A stretch of DNA of 41,570 nucleotides. It comes from an uncultured Cetobacterium sp. Lineage in GTDB: Bacteria; Fusobacteriota; Fusobacteriia; Fusobacteriales; Fusobacteriaceae. The translations under genes and the position numbers were made by a program. Positions 34,569-41,468 of this stretch are shown here, piece by piece; the stretch's first letter is position 1, and the number at the start of each line of letters is the position of its first letter. The stretch spans positions 1 through 41,570 of the forward strand of contig NZ_CAMFHX010000021.1 in assembly GCF_945952365.1 (NCBI RefSeq), in the 5' to 3' direction. Below the pieces are notes generated by a model, which did not search any database, was not told the origin of the DNA, and was given only the letters and a program-made list of their open reading frames with translations.

Positions 34569-35660
34569 ATGAAAAAATTAAAGACGTTTCAATTTATGGA
34601 AGAGTTTGATCATGAGCAGGTAGTATATTTCTACGATAAAAACACAGGCTTAAAAGGTATCACTGCTATTCATAACACGGATTTAGGACCAGCTTTAGGG
34701 GGAACAAGACTTTGGGATTACAAAACAGAGGAGGAGGCTCTGTTAGATGTTGTTAGGTTATCAAGAGGAATGACATATAAGGCAGCTGTTGCTGGGCTGA
34801 ATTTAGGTGGAGGAAAAACAGTTTTAATTGGAGATCCAAAAAAAGTTAAAAGTGAAGCATATTTTAGAGAACTAGGAAGGTTTGTTCAAAGCTTAAATGG
34901 AAGATATATAACAGCTGAGGATGTAAACACAAGTACATCGGATATGGGGTTTGTAGCTATGGAGACTGACCATGTTGTTGGGCTTCACGGAAAGAGTGGA
35001 AACCCATCACCATTCACAGCACTAGGTGCACTATACTCTATACGTGCTGCTTTAAAAGTACAGTTTGGTGACTCTACTATTGAAGGAAAAACATTCTCTG
35101 TTCAAGGAGCTGGACAAACAGGATACTATTTAATCAAATACCTTTTAGGTGATAACGAGCATGGCGATATAGCAAAGAAAATCTACTTCACAGAGATAAA
35201 TGAAACATATATTGAGAGAATGAAAAAAGAGCATCCAGAGGTAGAGTTTGTAAAACCAGAGGATATATATGGTTTAGATGTGGATGTGTTCTCACCTTGT
35301 GCTCTTGGTGGAGTTATAAATGATGAGACTATACCGCAATTAAAGTGTTCGATAGTTGCTGGAACATCAAACAACGTATTGAAGGGTGAGGAGCATGGTG
35401 CTCAATTGAAAGAGAAGGGAATTTTATACGCACCAGATTTCGTTGCAAACGGTGGTGGACTAATCAATGTTTATCATGAGTTGAAAGGTTACAATAAAGA
35501 TGCAGCAACAGCGGATGTAAAAGCCATTTATGATAGATTGCTACAAATTTTTGAGATAGCTAAAGTTCAGGATATCCCAGTAAATATAGCAGCTATGCAG
35601 TTTGCTGAAGAGAGAATAAAGAGTATTAAAAACATGAAACCGAGCTACGTTAAAAGATGA
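34569..35660 (+). CDS. Leucine/valine (branched-chain amino acid) dehydrogenase
   Basis: This 363-residue Glu/Leu/Phe/Val dehydrogenase family enzyme deaminates branched-chain amino acids to 2-oxoacids with NAD+. The N-terminal catalytic domain holds GPALGGTRLWDY (40-51) and GLNLGGGK with catalytic Lys83; Lys71 is the likely second lysine. The NAD motif GAGQTG is at 180-185. Length matches leucine dehydrogenases (about 364) rather than glutamate dehydrogenase (about 420-450). It opens a seven-gene operon whose other products convert 2-oxoacids to short branched fatty acids, which supports a catabolic role. Confidence 0.92.
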   Translation: MKKLKTFQFMEEFDHEQVVYFYDKNTGLKGITAIHNTDLGPALGGTRLWDYKTEEEALLDVVRLSRGMTYKAAVAGLNLGGGKTVLIGDPKKVKSEAYFRELGRFVQSLNGRYITAEDVNTSTSDMGFVAMETDHVVGLHGKSGNPSPFTALGALYSIRAALKVQFGDSTIEGKTFSVQGAGQTGYYLIKYLLGDNEHGDIAKKIYFTEINETYIERMKKEHPEVEFVKPEDIYGLDVDVFSPCALGGVINDETIPQLKCSIVAGTSNNVLKGEEHGAQLKEKGILYAPDFVANGGGLINVYHELKGYNKDAATADVKAIYDRLLQIFEIAKVQDIPVNIAAMQFAEERIKSIKNMKPSYVKR

Positions 35661-35676
35661 AAAAATTGGAGGTAAT

Positions 35677-36579
35677 ATGAAATTTTTTTCAGAACTATTA
35701 GAAAAGTGTAAAGAGAGTCATGTTAAAAGAGTGCCAGTTGTAGTTTGTGCTCATGAAGATGAGTTATTAAAGGCGATTCTTAGAGCTAAAAGAGAGGATA
35801 TAATCACTGAACCAATTTTAGTTGGAGATAGAGAGGAGATTGTAAAACATCTGCTGTTAAATGGAGCAGACTTAGATGATTTCCAAATTGTTCACGGAGA
35901 TACGAAAGAAAAATGTAGTGAGATAGCGCTTCAAAGTATTTTGAGTGGAGCTGGAGATTTTTTGGTGAAGGGTTTAGTTGATACATCAATTATATTGAAA
36001 GCGATATTAAACAAAAAAGAGGAGTTGGCAAAGTCAAAGGGTGAAGATATATTTTTCTCTCATGTGACAGTAGCAGAGCTAGATTCTATAGATAGAGTGA
36101 TAGCTTTTGGAGATGCAGCTATGAATATACTACCAGATGTTGAGAGCAAGATTAAGATAATAGAAAATTGCTATTCGGTTTGGAGTGCACTGCACCTTCA
36201 GACACCAAAGATAGCACTTTTAGCAGCAAAAGAGCATGTTTCTAAAAAGATGATAGCAACTACAGATGCTCATACTATTACAAAAAAATTAGCAGAGGAT
36301 GAGAGATTTATAGTTGAGGGACCACTCTCTTTAGATAACGCTTTATCGAAAAAATCAGCAGAGATAAAAGGGATAGCTGGAAAGATTCAAGGGGATGCAG
36401 ATATACTTATAATGCCAAATATAGAAGCTGGGAATATCTTCTATAAGAGTTTATGTTATTTGACAAAGAGCAAAACAGCAGGAGTTTTGGTGGGAGCAAA
36501 AATCCCGATAGTTATAACATCAAGAGCTGACAGTGAAGAGAGTAAGTTTTTATCGATAGTGTTGGCATCAGTTATTTAG
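35677..36579 (+). CDS. ptb: Phosphate butyryltransferase (branched-chain acyl type)
   Basis: This 300-residue member of the phosphate acetyl/butyryltransferase family converts acyl-CoA and phosphate to acyl-phosphate and CoA. It shows VVVCAHEDELLKAILRAKR near the start, a KGLVDTSIILKAIL segment near residue 98, and GDADILIMPNIEAGNIFYKSL near 245. Length fits Ptb (about 300) rather than Pta (about 330 or more). It lies between the dehydrogenase (16-nt gap) and the ferredoxin-type subunit. With Buk it would yield ATP from isobutyryl-, isovaleryl- or 2-methylbutyryl-CoA. Confidence 0.9.
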   Translation: MKFFSELLEKCKESHVKRVPVVVCAHEDELLKAILRAKREDIITEPILVGDREEIVKHLLLNGADLDDFQIVHGDTKEKCSEIALQSILSGAGDFLVKGLVDTSIILKAILNKKEELAKSKGEDIFFSHVTVAELDSIDRVIAFGDAAMNILPDVESKIKIIENCYSVWSALHLQTPKIALLAAKEHVSKKMIATTDAHTITKKLAEDERFIVEGPLSLDNALSKKSAEIKGIAGKIQGDADILIMPNIEAGNIFYKSLCYLTKSKTAGVLVGAKIPIVITSRADSEESKFLSIVLASVI

Positions 36580-36590
36580 GAGGTGTGGAT

Positions 36591-36806
36591 TTGGCTAAGT
36601 TTAAGGTGAGTTTTAATAAAGAGCGGTGTAAAGGGTGTGGGCTTTGCACCCTGTTCTGCCCAATGAAGATTGTTCATCTGAATATGGATGAGATGAACTC
36701 TAAGGGTTACAATGTGTCGCATGTAACGGATGAGGAAAAATGTGTTGGATGTACAAACTGTGCTATGATGTGCCCAGATTCAGTTATAAGTATAGATAAG
36801 ATTTAA
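36591..36806 (+). CDS. 2-oxoacid:ferredoxin oxidoreductase, ferredoxin-like delta subunit
   Basis: A small subunit with two 4Fe-4S motifs, CKGCGLCTLFCP and CVGCTNCAMMCP, that carries electrons from the TPP site to ferredoxin. I start it at the TTG at 36591: AGGAGG (36578-36583) is 7 nt upstream, whereas the in-frame GTG at 36585 is only 1 nt from it. That gives 71 residues beginning MAKFKVSF. The first gene of the four-subunit set, 11 nt before the alpha subunit. Confidence 0.88.
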   Translation: MAKFKVSFNKERCKGCGLCTLFCPMKIVHLNMDEMNSKGYNVSHVTDEEKCVGCTNCAMMCPDSVISIDKI

Positions 36807-36817
36807 GGAGGAGTTTT

Positions 36818-37873
36818 ATGGCAAAAAAGCTAATGAAAGGGAATGAAGCTATGAGTGCAGCAGCTATAAATGCTGGCTGTAGATTTTTCTTCGGATACCC
36901 GATAACACCACAAAATGAGATTCCTGAGTATATGTCAAGGGAGCTTCCAAAAGTTGGTGGGTCTTTTATACAAGCTGAGTCTGAGGTTTCGGCTATAAAT
37001 ATGGTCTATGGTGCAGCGGGGTGCGGAGCTAGAGTTATGACATCCTCTTCATCTCCAGGGATGGCCTTAAAGCAGGAGGGGCTATCGTATATAGCGGGAG
37101 CTGAACTGCCTTGCGTGGTTATAAATGTGACAAGGGGAGGCCCTGGGTTAGGTGGGATTCAACCATCTCAAGCCGACTATTTCCAAGCTACTCGTGGAGG
37201 GGGAAATGGTGATTACTACATGCCAGTTTACGCTCCAGCCACAGTCCAAGAGGCTGTCGATTTGATAGGAAAAGGGTTTGATGTAGCTGATCAATATAGA
37301 ACTCCAGTTATGCTGTTAGTTGATGGAATGATAGGCCAGGTTATGGAGCCAGTGGAGTTAAATGAAAATCCCGAGAGAAAGGAGTTTAATAAAAGCTGGG
37401 CGACAACGACAACAAAGGGTGAACGTGCACCAAATATTATAAACTCACTTTACTTAAAGCCAGAGGAGTTAGAGCTACACTGTGAGAAACTATTTAGAAA
37501 GTTTGACGCTATAAAAGAAAATGAGGTTATGTCTGAAACTATAGGTTTAGAGGATGCCGAGATAGTTTTAGTTGCCTATGGAACAACGGCTCGTATAGCT
37601 AAGAATGTTATTAAAAGTTTGGAAAAGGATGGAATAAAAGCTGGGCTTATAAGACCTATAACGGTTTGGCCTTTCCCATACGAGGATGTAAAAAATCTAA
37701 ATGAAAAGGTGAAGAATATCCTTGTGGTTGAGATGAGTATGGGGCAGATGATAGAGGACGTTCGGCTTGGAAACGAGGGACGAAAGCCAGTTTATTTCTA
37801 CGGAAGAACGGGTGGAATGGTTCCAACTCCAGAGGATATAATAAAAAAAGTTAAAGAGATAATGGGGAGGTAG
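36818..37873 (+). CDS. vorB: 2-oxoacid (3-methyl-2-oxobutanoate):ferredoxin oxidoreductase, alpha subunit
   Basis: This 351-residue subunit has the pyrimidine-binding domain of 2-oxoacid:ferredoxin oxidoreductases (FGYPITPQNEIPEYMSREL near residue 24, then GGPGLGGIQPSQADYFQATRG near 107) followed by the transketolase-C-like domain (IVLVAYGTTARIAKN near 247). It works with the delta, beta and gamma subunits to turn a 2-oxoacid and CoA into acyl-CoA, CO2 and reduced ferredoxin. The neighbours point to branched-chain 2-oxoacids; the 2-oxoglutarate enzyme has very similar subunits. AAGGAGG site. Confidence 0.88.
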   Translation: MAKKLMKGNEAMSAAAINAGCRFFFGYPITPQNEIPEYMSRELPKVGGSFIQAESEVSAINMVYGAAGCGARVMTSSSSPGMALKQEGLSYIAGAELPCVVINVTRGGPGLGGIQPSQADYFQATRGGGNGDYYMPVYAPATVQEAVDLIGKGFDVADQYRTPVMLLVDGMIGQVMEPVELNENPERKEFNKSWATTTTKGERAPNIINSLYLKPEELELHCEKLFRKFDAIKENEVMSETIGLEDAEIVLVAYGTTARIAKNVIKSLEKDGIKAGLIRPITVWPFPYEDVKNLNEKVKNILVVEMSMGQMIEDVRLGNEGRKPVYFYGRTGGMVPTPEDIIKKVKEIMGR

Positions 37874-37875
37874 TT

Positions 37876-38631
37876 ATGGAAAGTATCTATAAAAGAAGTG
37901 CAGGATTGACAGATGTAGCTACCCACTATTGTCCTGGGTGTACGCATGGAATTGTTCATAAGTTGGTGGCTGAAACTTTAGAGGAGCTCGGAGTGATAGG
38001 AGACACAGTTGGAGTAGCACCAGTTGGATGTGCTGTTTTAGCTTATAAATATTTCAATGCAGATATGCACGAGGCATCTCACGGTAGAGCACCAGCGGTT
38101 GCAACTGGAATCAAAAGAGTGCTGCCTGATAAAGTTGTATTCACATATCAAGGGGATGGGGATTTAGCAAGTATCGGAGCAGCAGAGATTGTCCATGCAG
38201 CAGCTAGAGGAGAGAAGTTCGTAACTATTTTTATAAACAACACAACGTATGGAATGACAGGTGGGCAGATGGCACCGACAACTCTAATAAACCAAAAGAC
38301 AACAACATCTCAAAGTGGAAGAGACCCAGAGGTTCAAGGGTATCCAGTTCATATGTCTGAGATGTTAGCTACTTTAAGTGGAAGCTATTATATAGAAAGA
38401 TGCTCGGTTCATGACCCTGTGAATATAAGAAAAACGAAAAAAGCTATAAAGAAAGCCTTTCAACTGCAACTAGAAGGAAAAGGGTTCTCTATGATTGAGA
38501 TACTATCGACATGCCCAACGAACTGGGGACAAACACCCGCAGATTCATTGAAATGGCTAAAAGATGGAGTGATGAATGTATTCCCACTAGGAGTTTTCAA
38601 AGACAGAAGTGAGGTGGAGAAAAATGGATAA
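37876..38631 (+). CDS. 2-oxoacid:ferredoxin oxidoreductase, TPP-binding beta subunit
   Basis: This 251-residue subunit binds thiamine pyrophosphate: HYCPGCTHG at 17-25 and the TPP/Mg motif GDGD (93-96) followed by FINNTTYGMTGGQ (119-131). It contains the site of 2-oxoacid decarboxylation in this four-part enzyme. It starts 2 nt after the alpha subunit stop and overlaps the gamma subunit by 8 nt, so all are translated together. Confidence 0.9.
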   Translation: MESIYKRSAGLTDVATHYCPGCTHGIVHKLVAETLEELGVIGDTVGVAPVGCAVLAYKYFNADMHEASHGRAPAVATGIKRVLPDKVVFTYQGDGDLASIGAAEIVHAAARGEKFVTIFINNTTYGMTGGQMAPTTLINQKTTTSQSGRDPEVQGYPVHMSEMLATLSGSYYIERCSVHDPVNIRKTKKAIKKAFQLQLEGKGFSMIEILSTCPTNWGQTPADSLKWLKDGVMNVFPLGVFKDRSEVEKNG

Positions 38632-39175
38632 TTTCATAATATGTTCAGGCTTTGGAGGGCAAGGAGTTATGTCGATGGGGCAGATTCTTGCATATTCAGG
38701 TATGATAGAGAGTAAAGAGGTTTCGTGGCTACCGTCGTATGGTCCAGAGATGAGGGGAGGAACAGCTAACTGCTCGGTTATACTTTCAGATGAACCTATC
38801 GGGTCACCAGTTATAACGAATAATGCAACAGTTCTTATAGCTATGAATCTACCCTCACTTAAAAAGTTTCAGGATTCACTCGTAGAAAATGGAGTGCTTT
38901 TAGTGAACTCATCTCTTGTGAAAGAGGCGAGTGACAGAGAGGATATAAAAGTATATAAAATACCAGCAAATGACTTGGCTCATGAGCAGTGTGCAAATTT
39001 AAAAGTAGCTAATATGGTTATGTTAGGAGCGTATTTAGAGATATCGAAGAGTTTGAAAGATGAAAGTGTGTTACATGGATTTTTAAAGATTTTTGGAGAG
39101 AGAAAAGCTGACCTTTTACCTATAAATGAAAAAGCTCTTCAAGTTGGAAGAGAGTATATAAAAAATAACTACTAG
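38624..39175 (+). CDS. 2-oxoacid:ferredoxin oxidoreductase, gamma subunit
   Basis: This 183-residue subunit begins MDNFIICSGFGGQGVMSMG, the usual start of the gamma family. I use the ATG at 38624, which follows GAGGTGGAG at good spacing; the upstream GTG at 38609 would add five residues without a ribosome site. It overlaps the beta gene by 8 nt. It also contains the segment LPSYGPEMRGGTANCSV, conserved in this family. It completes the delta-alpha-beta-gamma set. Confidence 0.9.
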   Translation: MDNFIICSGFGGQGVMSMGQILAYSGMIESKEVSWLPSYGPEMRGGTANCSVILSDEPIGSPVITNNATVLIAMNLPSLKKFQDSLVENGVLLVNSSLVKEASDREDIKVYKIPANDLAHEQCANLKVANMVMLGAYLEISKSLKDESVLHGFLKIFGERKADLLPINEKALQVGREYIKNNY

Positions 39176-39186
39176 GGAGAGGAAAT

Positions 39187-40245
39187 ATGAGAGAGTTTAA
39201 TATCTTAGTTATCAATCCAGGATCGACATCAACGAAAATTGCATATTTTACAAATGGAGTTGAGAAATTAAAACGCGAGTTGCATCATGAGAGTGAGTTC
39301 TTGAAAACTTTGGATTACGAAGGTGAATTGGAGTACAGATACTCTTTGATTAAAGAGTTGCCGATTGAGTTCAGCAGTTTAGAGGCGGTTGTTGGAAGGG
39401 GTGGGCTTTTAAAGCCGTTGAAGAGTGGAACGTATTCTGTGAATGATAAGATGATAGATGATTTACGAAGTGAGTTTTATGGAAAGCACGCTTCGAATTT
39501 AGGTGGTATTTTAGCTAAGAAGATAGCGGATGAGCTAAAGATACCCTCGTATATAGTGGACCCTGTGGTTGTGGATGAGATGAGTGAGCTAGCTAAGGTT
39601 TCAGGAATGCCTGAGCTGGTTCGTCGATCGGTGTTCCACGCTTTAAATCAAAAGGGTGTGCTTAAAAAATATTGTAAAGAGTTGGGGATAGATTACAATG
39701 AGAAAACTTTTATAGCAGTTCATATGGGTGGTGGAATCTCGGTTGGGCTTCATAAAAATGGAGAGGTCGTAGATGTAAATAACGCTCTGGATGGAGATGG
39801 GCCCTTCACTCCAGAGCGTGCTGGGACTCTGCCAATTGGAGATTTCTTTAAGCTTTATTACACTGGGCAACACTCGAAGGAGTTTTTACTGCGAAGGCTA
39901 AAAGGGGATGGTGGAATCTCTGCTTACCTTGGAACTAACAATGTGAAAGAGGTTATGGATAGGGTTTTGAGTGGAGATGAAAAAGCTAAAAAAATTATAG
40001 ATGCGATGTGTTATCAGATAGCTAAGGAGATTGGTGGCCTTGCTGCTGTTGCAGAGGGTGCTGTGGATGCTATTATTTTAACTGGTGGGATGGCGTATTC
40101 GGATTATATATGTGAGGAGATAACGAAACGAGTGGCTTTTATAGCTAAGGTTGTTCGTGTACCAGGGGAGTTTGAGATGCAGTCGCTATATGATGGTGGA
40201 GCTAGAGTTTTAAATAGAGTTGAGGATGTGAAGGAGTATATTTGA
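39187..40245 (+). CDS. buk: Butyrate kinase (branched-chain fatty acid kinase type)
   Basis: This 352-residue acetokinase-family enzyme converts acyl-phosphate and ADP to free fatty acid and ATP. The ATP/phosphate segments are visible: VINPGSTSTK (8-17), AVHMGGGISVGLH near 178, and IILTGGMAYSDYI near 296. Length fits Buk (about 355) rather than acetate kinase (about 400). It is the last gene of the branched-chain operon and gains the ATP. Isobutyrate, isovalerate and 2-methylbutyrate are the likely products from the context. GGGAGAGG site. Confidence 0.92.
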   Translation: MREFNILVINPGSTSTKIAYFTNGVEKLKRELHHESEFLKTLDYEGELEYRYSLIKELPIEFSSLEAVVGRGGLLKPLKSGTYSVNDKMIDDLRSEFYGKHASNLGGILAKKIADELKIPSYIVDPVVVDEMSELAKVSGMPELVRRSVFHALNQKGVLKKYCKELGIDYNEKTFIAVHMGGGISVGLHKNGEVVDVNNALDGDGPFTPERAGTLPIGDFFKLYYTGQHSKEFLLRRLKGDGGISAYLGTNNVKEVMDRVLSGDEKAKKIIDAMCYQIAKEIGGLAAVAEGAVDAIILTGGMAYSDYICEEITKRVAFIAKVVRVPGEFEMQSLYDGGARVLNRVEDVKEYI

Positions 40246-40283
40246 ATTCTGAAAAGAGGTTATAAAAAGATTTTTACAAAAAT

Positions 40284-40312
40284 TTGATTTTTAGAAGAAA
40301 GAGTAGTATAAT
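40284..40312 (+). promoter_or_regulatory. Promoter of the candidate antitoxin RNA
   Basis: TTGATT (40284-40289), exactly 17 bp, then the consensus TATAAT (40307-40312). No open reading frame follows at once; the next element is a short RNA ending in a terminator. Predicted start is about 40319. Confidence 0.75.
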
Positions 40313-40318
40313 TAATAC

Positions 40319-40395
40319 ATAAACGATTATAATTCAATGTTAATGACTACATTGTATGGGGAAGAGCTAGGAGTGAGAAACTAGCTCTTTTCTAT
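40319..40395 (+). ncRNA. Candidate type I antitoxin small RNA
   Basis: A roughly 75-nt RNA with its own promoter and intrinsic terminator: 9-bp hairpin AAGAGCTAG (40362-40370) and CTAGCTCTT (40381-40389), loop GAGTGAGAAA, then Ts. Its 5' part is complementary to the toxin mRNA at two places. 40322-40335 pairs perfectly over 14 bp with toxin 40469-40482, and 40340-40351 pairs over 12 bp (one G-U) with toxin 40450-40461. The toxin AUG (40462-40464) sits between them. Its loop AGTGAG (40372-40377) is complementary to CTCACT (40541-40546) in the toxin terminator loop. Pairing would block ribosome loading. Confidence 0.75.
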
Positions 40396-40407
40396 TTTTT
40401 GTAGTTA

Positions 40408-40416
40408 TGATATAAT
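40408..40416 (+). promoter_or_regulatory. Extended -10 promoter of the candidate toxin mRNA
   Basis: TG-A-TATAAT: TG at 40408-40409, TATAAT at 40411-40416. No good -35 is seen, which is normal for extended -10 promoters. The start would be about 40423. Confidence 0.6.
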
Positions 40417-40461
40417 TAGTATCAGTGGTTACTTACCCTAGAAAGGGGGTGTAGTCGTTAA

Positions 40462-40521
40462 ATGCAAAGAATTATAATCGTTATTGCCCTTTTTTTACTA
40501 CTTGCTAAAAAAGGATACTAA
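40462..40521 (+). CDS. Candidate type I toxin, 19-residue hydrophobic peptide
   Basis: The ORF encodes MQRIIIVIALFLLLAKKGY: one short hydrophobic helix with an N-terminal Arg and a C-terminal Lys-Lys, resembling Ibs- and Fst-type membrane toxins in size and build, though I see no clear homology. It is too short for most gene finders. The ribosome site AAGGGGG (40443-40449) is 12 nt from the AUG, rather far, and lies directly beside the region complementary to the upstream small RNA. It has its own promoter and a strong terminator. The reading as a toxin rests on architecture, not on similarity. Confidence 0.68.
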   Translation: MQRIIIVIALFLLLAKKGY

Positions 40522-40530
40522 GTAATCACT

Positions 40531-40560
40531 AGCTAGGTGCCTCACTCACCTAGCTTTTTT
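40531..40560 (+). terminator. Terminator of the candidate toxin mRNA, with kissing loop
   Basis: A perfect 9-bp hairpin, AGCTAGGTG (40531-40539) and CACCTAGCT (40547-40555), loop CCTCACT, then a T-run. The loop is complementary to the loop of the upstream small RNA. Confidence 0.85.
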
Positions 40561-40585
40561 TAAGAAAAAAATACTGGGAGAAGAG

Positions 40586-41404
40586 ATGAAAAGAGTTACG
40601 GGGTTATTATTTTTACTACCACAATTGGTTTTAGGGCAGGATAGTTGGAGAGGGATTCCATATCCTATGAACCGTTGGGGTGTGTCGGTTATGGGTGTTA
40701 AGCAGACTGAGAAAGGAAACTTGACAGAGGCTAGTGTTTCAGGAAAAATAAAGTTAGATAAATTGAATAAAGAATTAAATTTAAATGCAGAATTTTTTAA
40801 ACCAGAAAATTTAAAAGTTGATGCAGATGTTCAAATAGTTAAAGTGGATTATTTTGTATTACCATTTATGAATCTTTATGCTATAGGTGGAGAATTAAAT
40901 GCAAAAGTCAAATTTAATCTTGGAGTTCCAACAATTTCATTGGGGCCATCTTTAGAAATAACAGGGGAAAAAAATTGGACTATAGAACACGAGGCAAAAG
41001 GAAAACTTTATGGTGGAGGGGCTTTAATAGCTGGAGAGTACAATAGAGTTTTCTCATCACTACAGTACACATACACAAGAATAGAGATGGATGGAGATGT
41101 AGCGACTAAAAGTGCCGAAGTTGCAATGGGAAGACTAGGATATGTAGTTTATCGTAGTAAAGGTTATTCTGTAACACCGTATTTAGGAGCTGGATATCAG
41201 AAAACTGATAGCTCGATGTCAGGGCCTATTCCAGATATTGCTCCAGGAGTTAAAGATATGAACTATAGATTTGAAATGGAGCTAGAAAAAGTAACACCAT
41301 CAGTTGGAGTTTTCACAGTAATAAATGATAGTTTTACAGTTTTAGTAGATTATTCGTTTGGAGATAGAGAGACTTTAGCTATAGATTTAGGGTATAGATT
41401 TTAG
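40586..41404 (+). CDS. Outer-membrane beta-barrel protein
   Basis: This 272-residue protein has a short signal peptide (MKRVTGLLFLLPQLVLG, cleavage before QDSW likely), alternating hydrophobic/polar strands with glycine and aromatic residues (YGGGALIAGEYNRVFSSLQY, then VDYSFGDRETLAIDLGYRF), and a C-terminal Phe, the usual signal for outer-membrane insertion. A small barrel of about 8-12 strands is likely; the specific role is unknown. GGGAGAAGAG ribosome site. Only 30 bp separate it from the toxin terminator and I see no promoter there, so it may depend on read-through. Confidence 0.72.
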   Translation: MKRVTGLLFLLPQLVLGQDSWRGIPYPMNRWGVSVMGVKQTEKGNLTEASVSGKIKLDKLNKELNLNAEFFKPENLKVDADVQIVKVDYFVLPFMNLYAIGGELNAKVKFNLGVPTISLGPSLEITGEKNWTIEHEAKGKLYGGGALIAGEYNRVFSSLQYTYTRIEMDGDVATKSAEVAMGRLGYVVYRSKGYSVTPYLGAGYQKTDSSMSGPIPDIAPGVKDMNYRFEMELEKVTPSVGVFTVINDSFTVLVDYSFGDRETLAIDLGYRF

Positions 41405-41424
41405 TTTATAACCACACAAAAACA

Positions 41425-41453
41425 TTGAAGTTTTTGATGGAATAAGATATAAT
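41425..41453 (+). promoter_or_regulatory. Promoter directly before the tandem repeat
   Basis: TTGAAG (41425-41430), exactly 17 bp, then TATAAT (41448-41453). Predicted start about 41460, some 9 bp before the first repeat unit. Confidence 0.6.
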
Positions 41454-41468
41454 AAAAGTAATTAAAAA

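Larger units (their letters stand above)
40423..40560 (+). other. Candidate toxin mRNA with paired 5' and 3' ends
   Basis: The predicted transcript of about 138 nt can pair AGTGGTTACTT (40424-40434) near its 5' end with AAGTAATCACT (40520-40530) after the stop codon, 11 bp with one G-U. Hok, Fst and AapA toxin messages have such long-range pairing, which keeps the full-length RNA untranslatable until it is processed. The transcript ends in the hairpin at 40531-40555. Confidence 0.6.

Noticed and set aside
38609-38623. GTG start for the gamma subunit
   Set aside because: No ribosome site precedes it; GAGGTGGAG serves the ATG at 38624, which gives the family-typical N-terminus.
36818-39175. 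Pyruvate or 2-oxoglutarate:ferredoxin oxidoreductase
   Set aside because: Not excluded by sequence, but co-operonic branched-chain dehydrogenase, ptb and buk favour branched-chain 2-oxoacids; pyruvate enzymes in such anaerobes are usually one long polypeptide.
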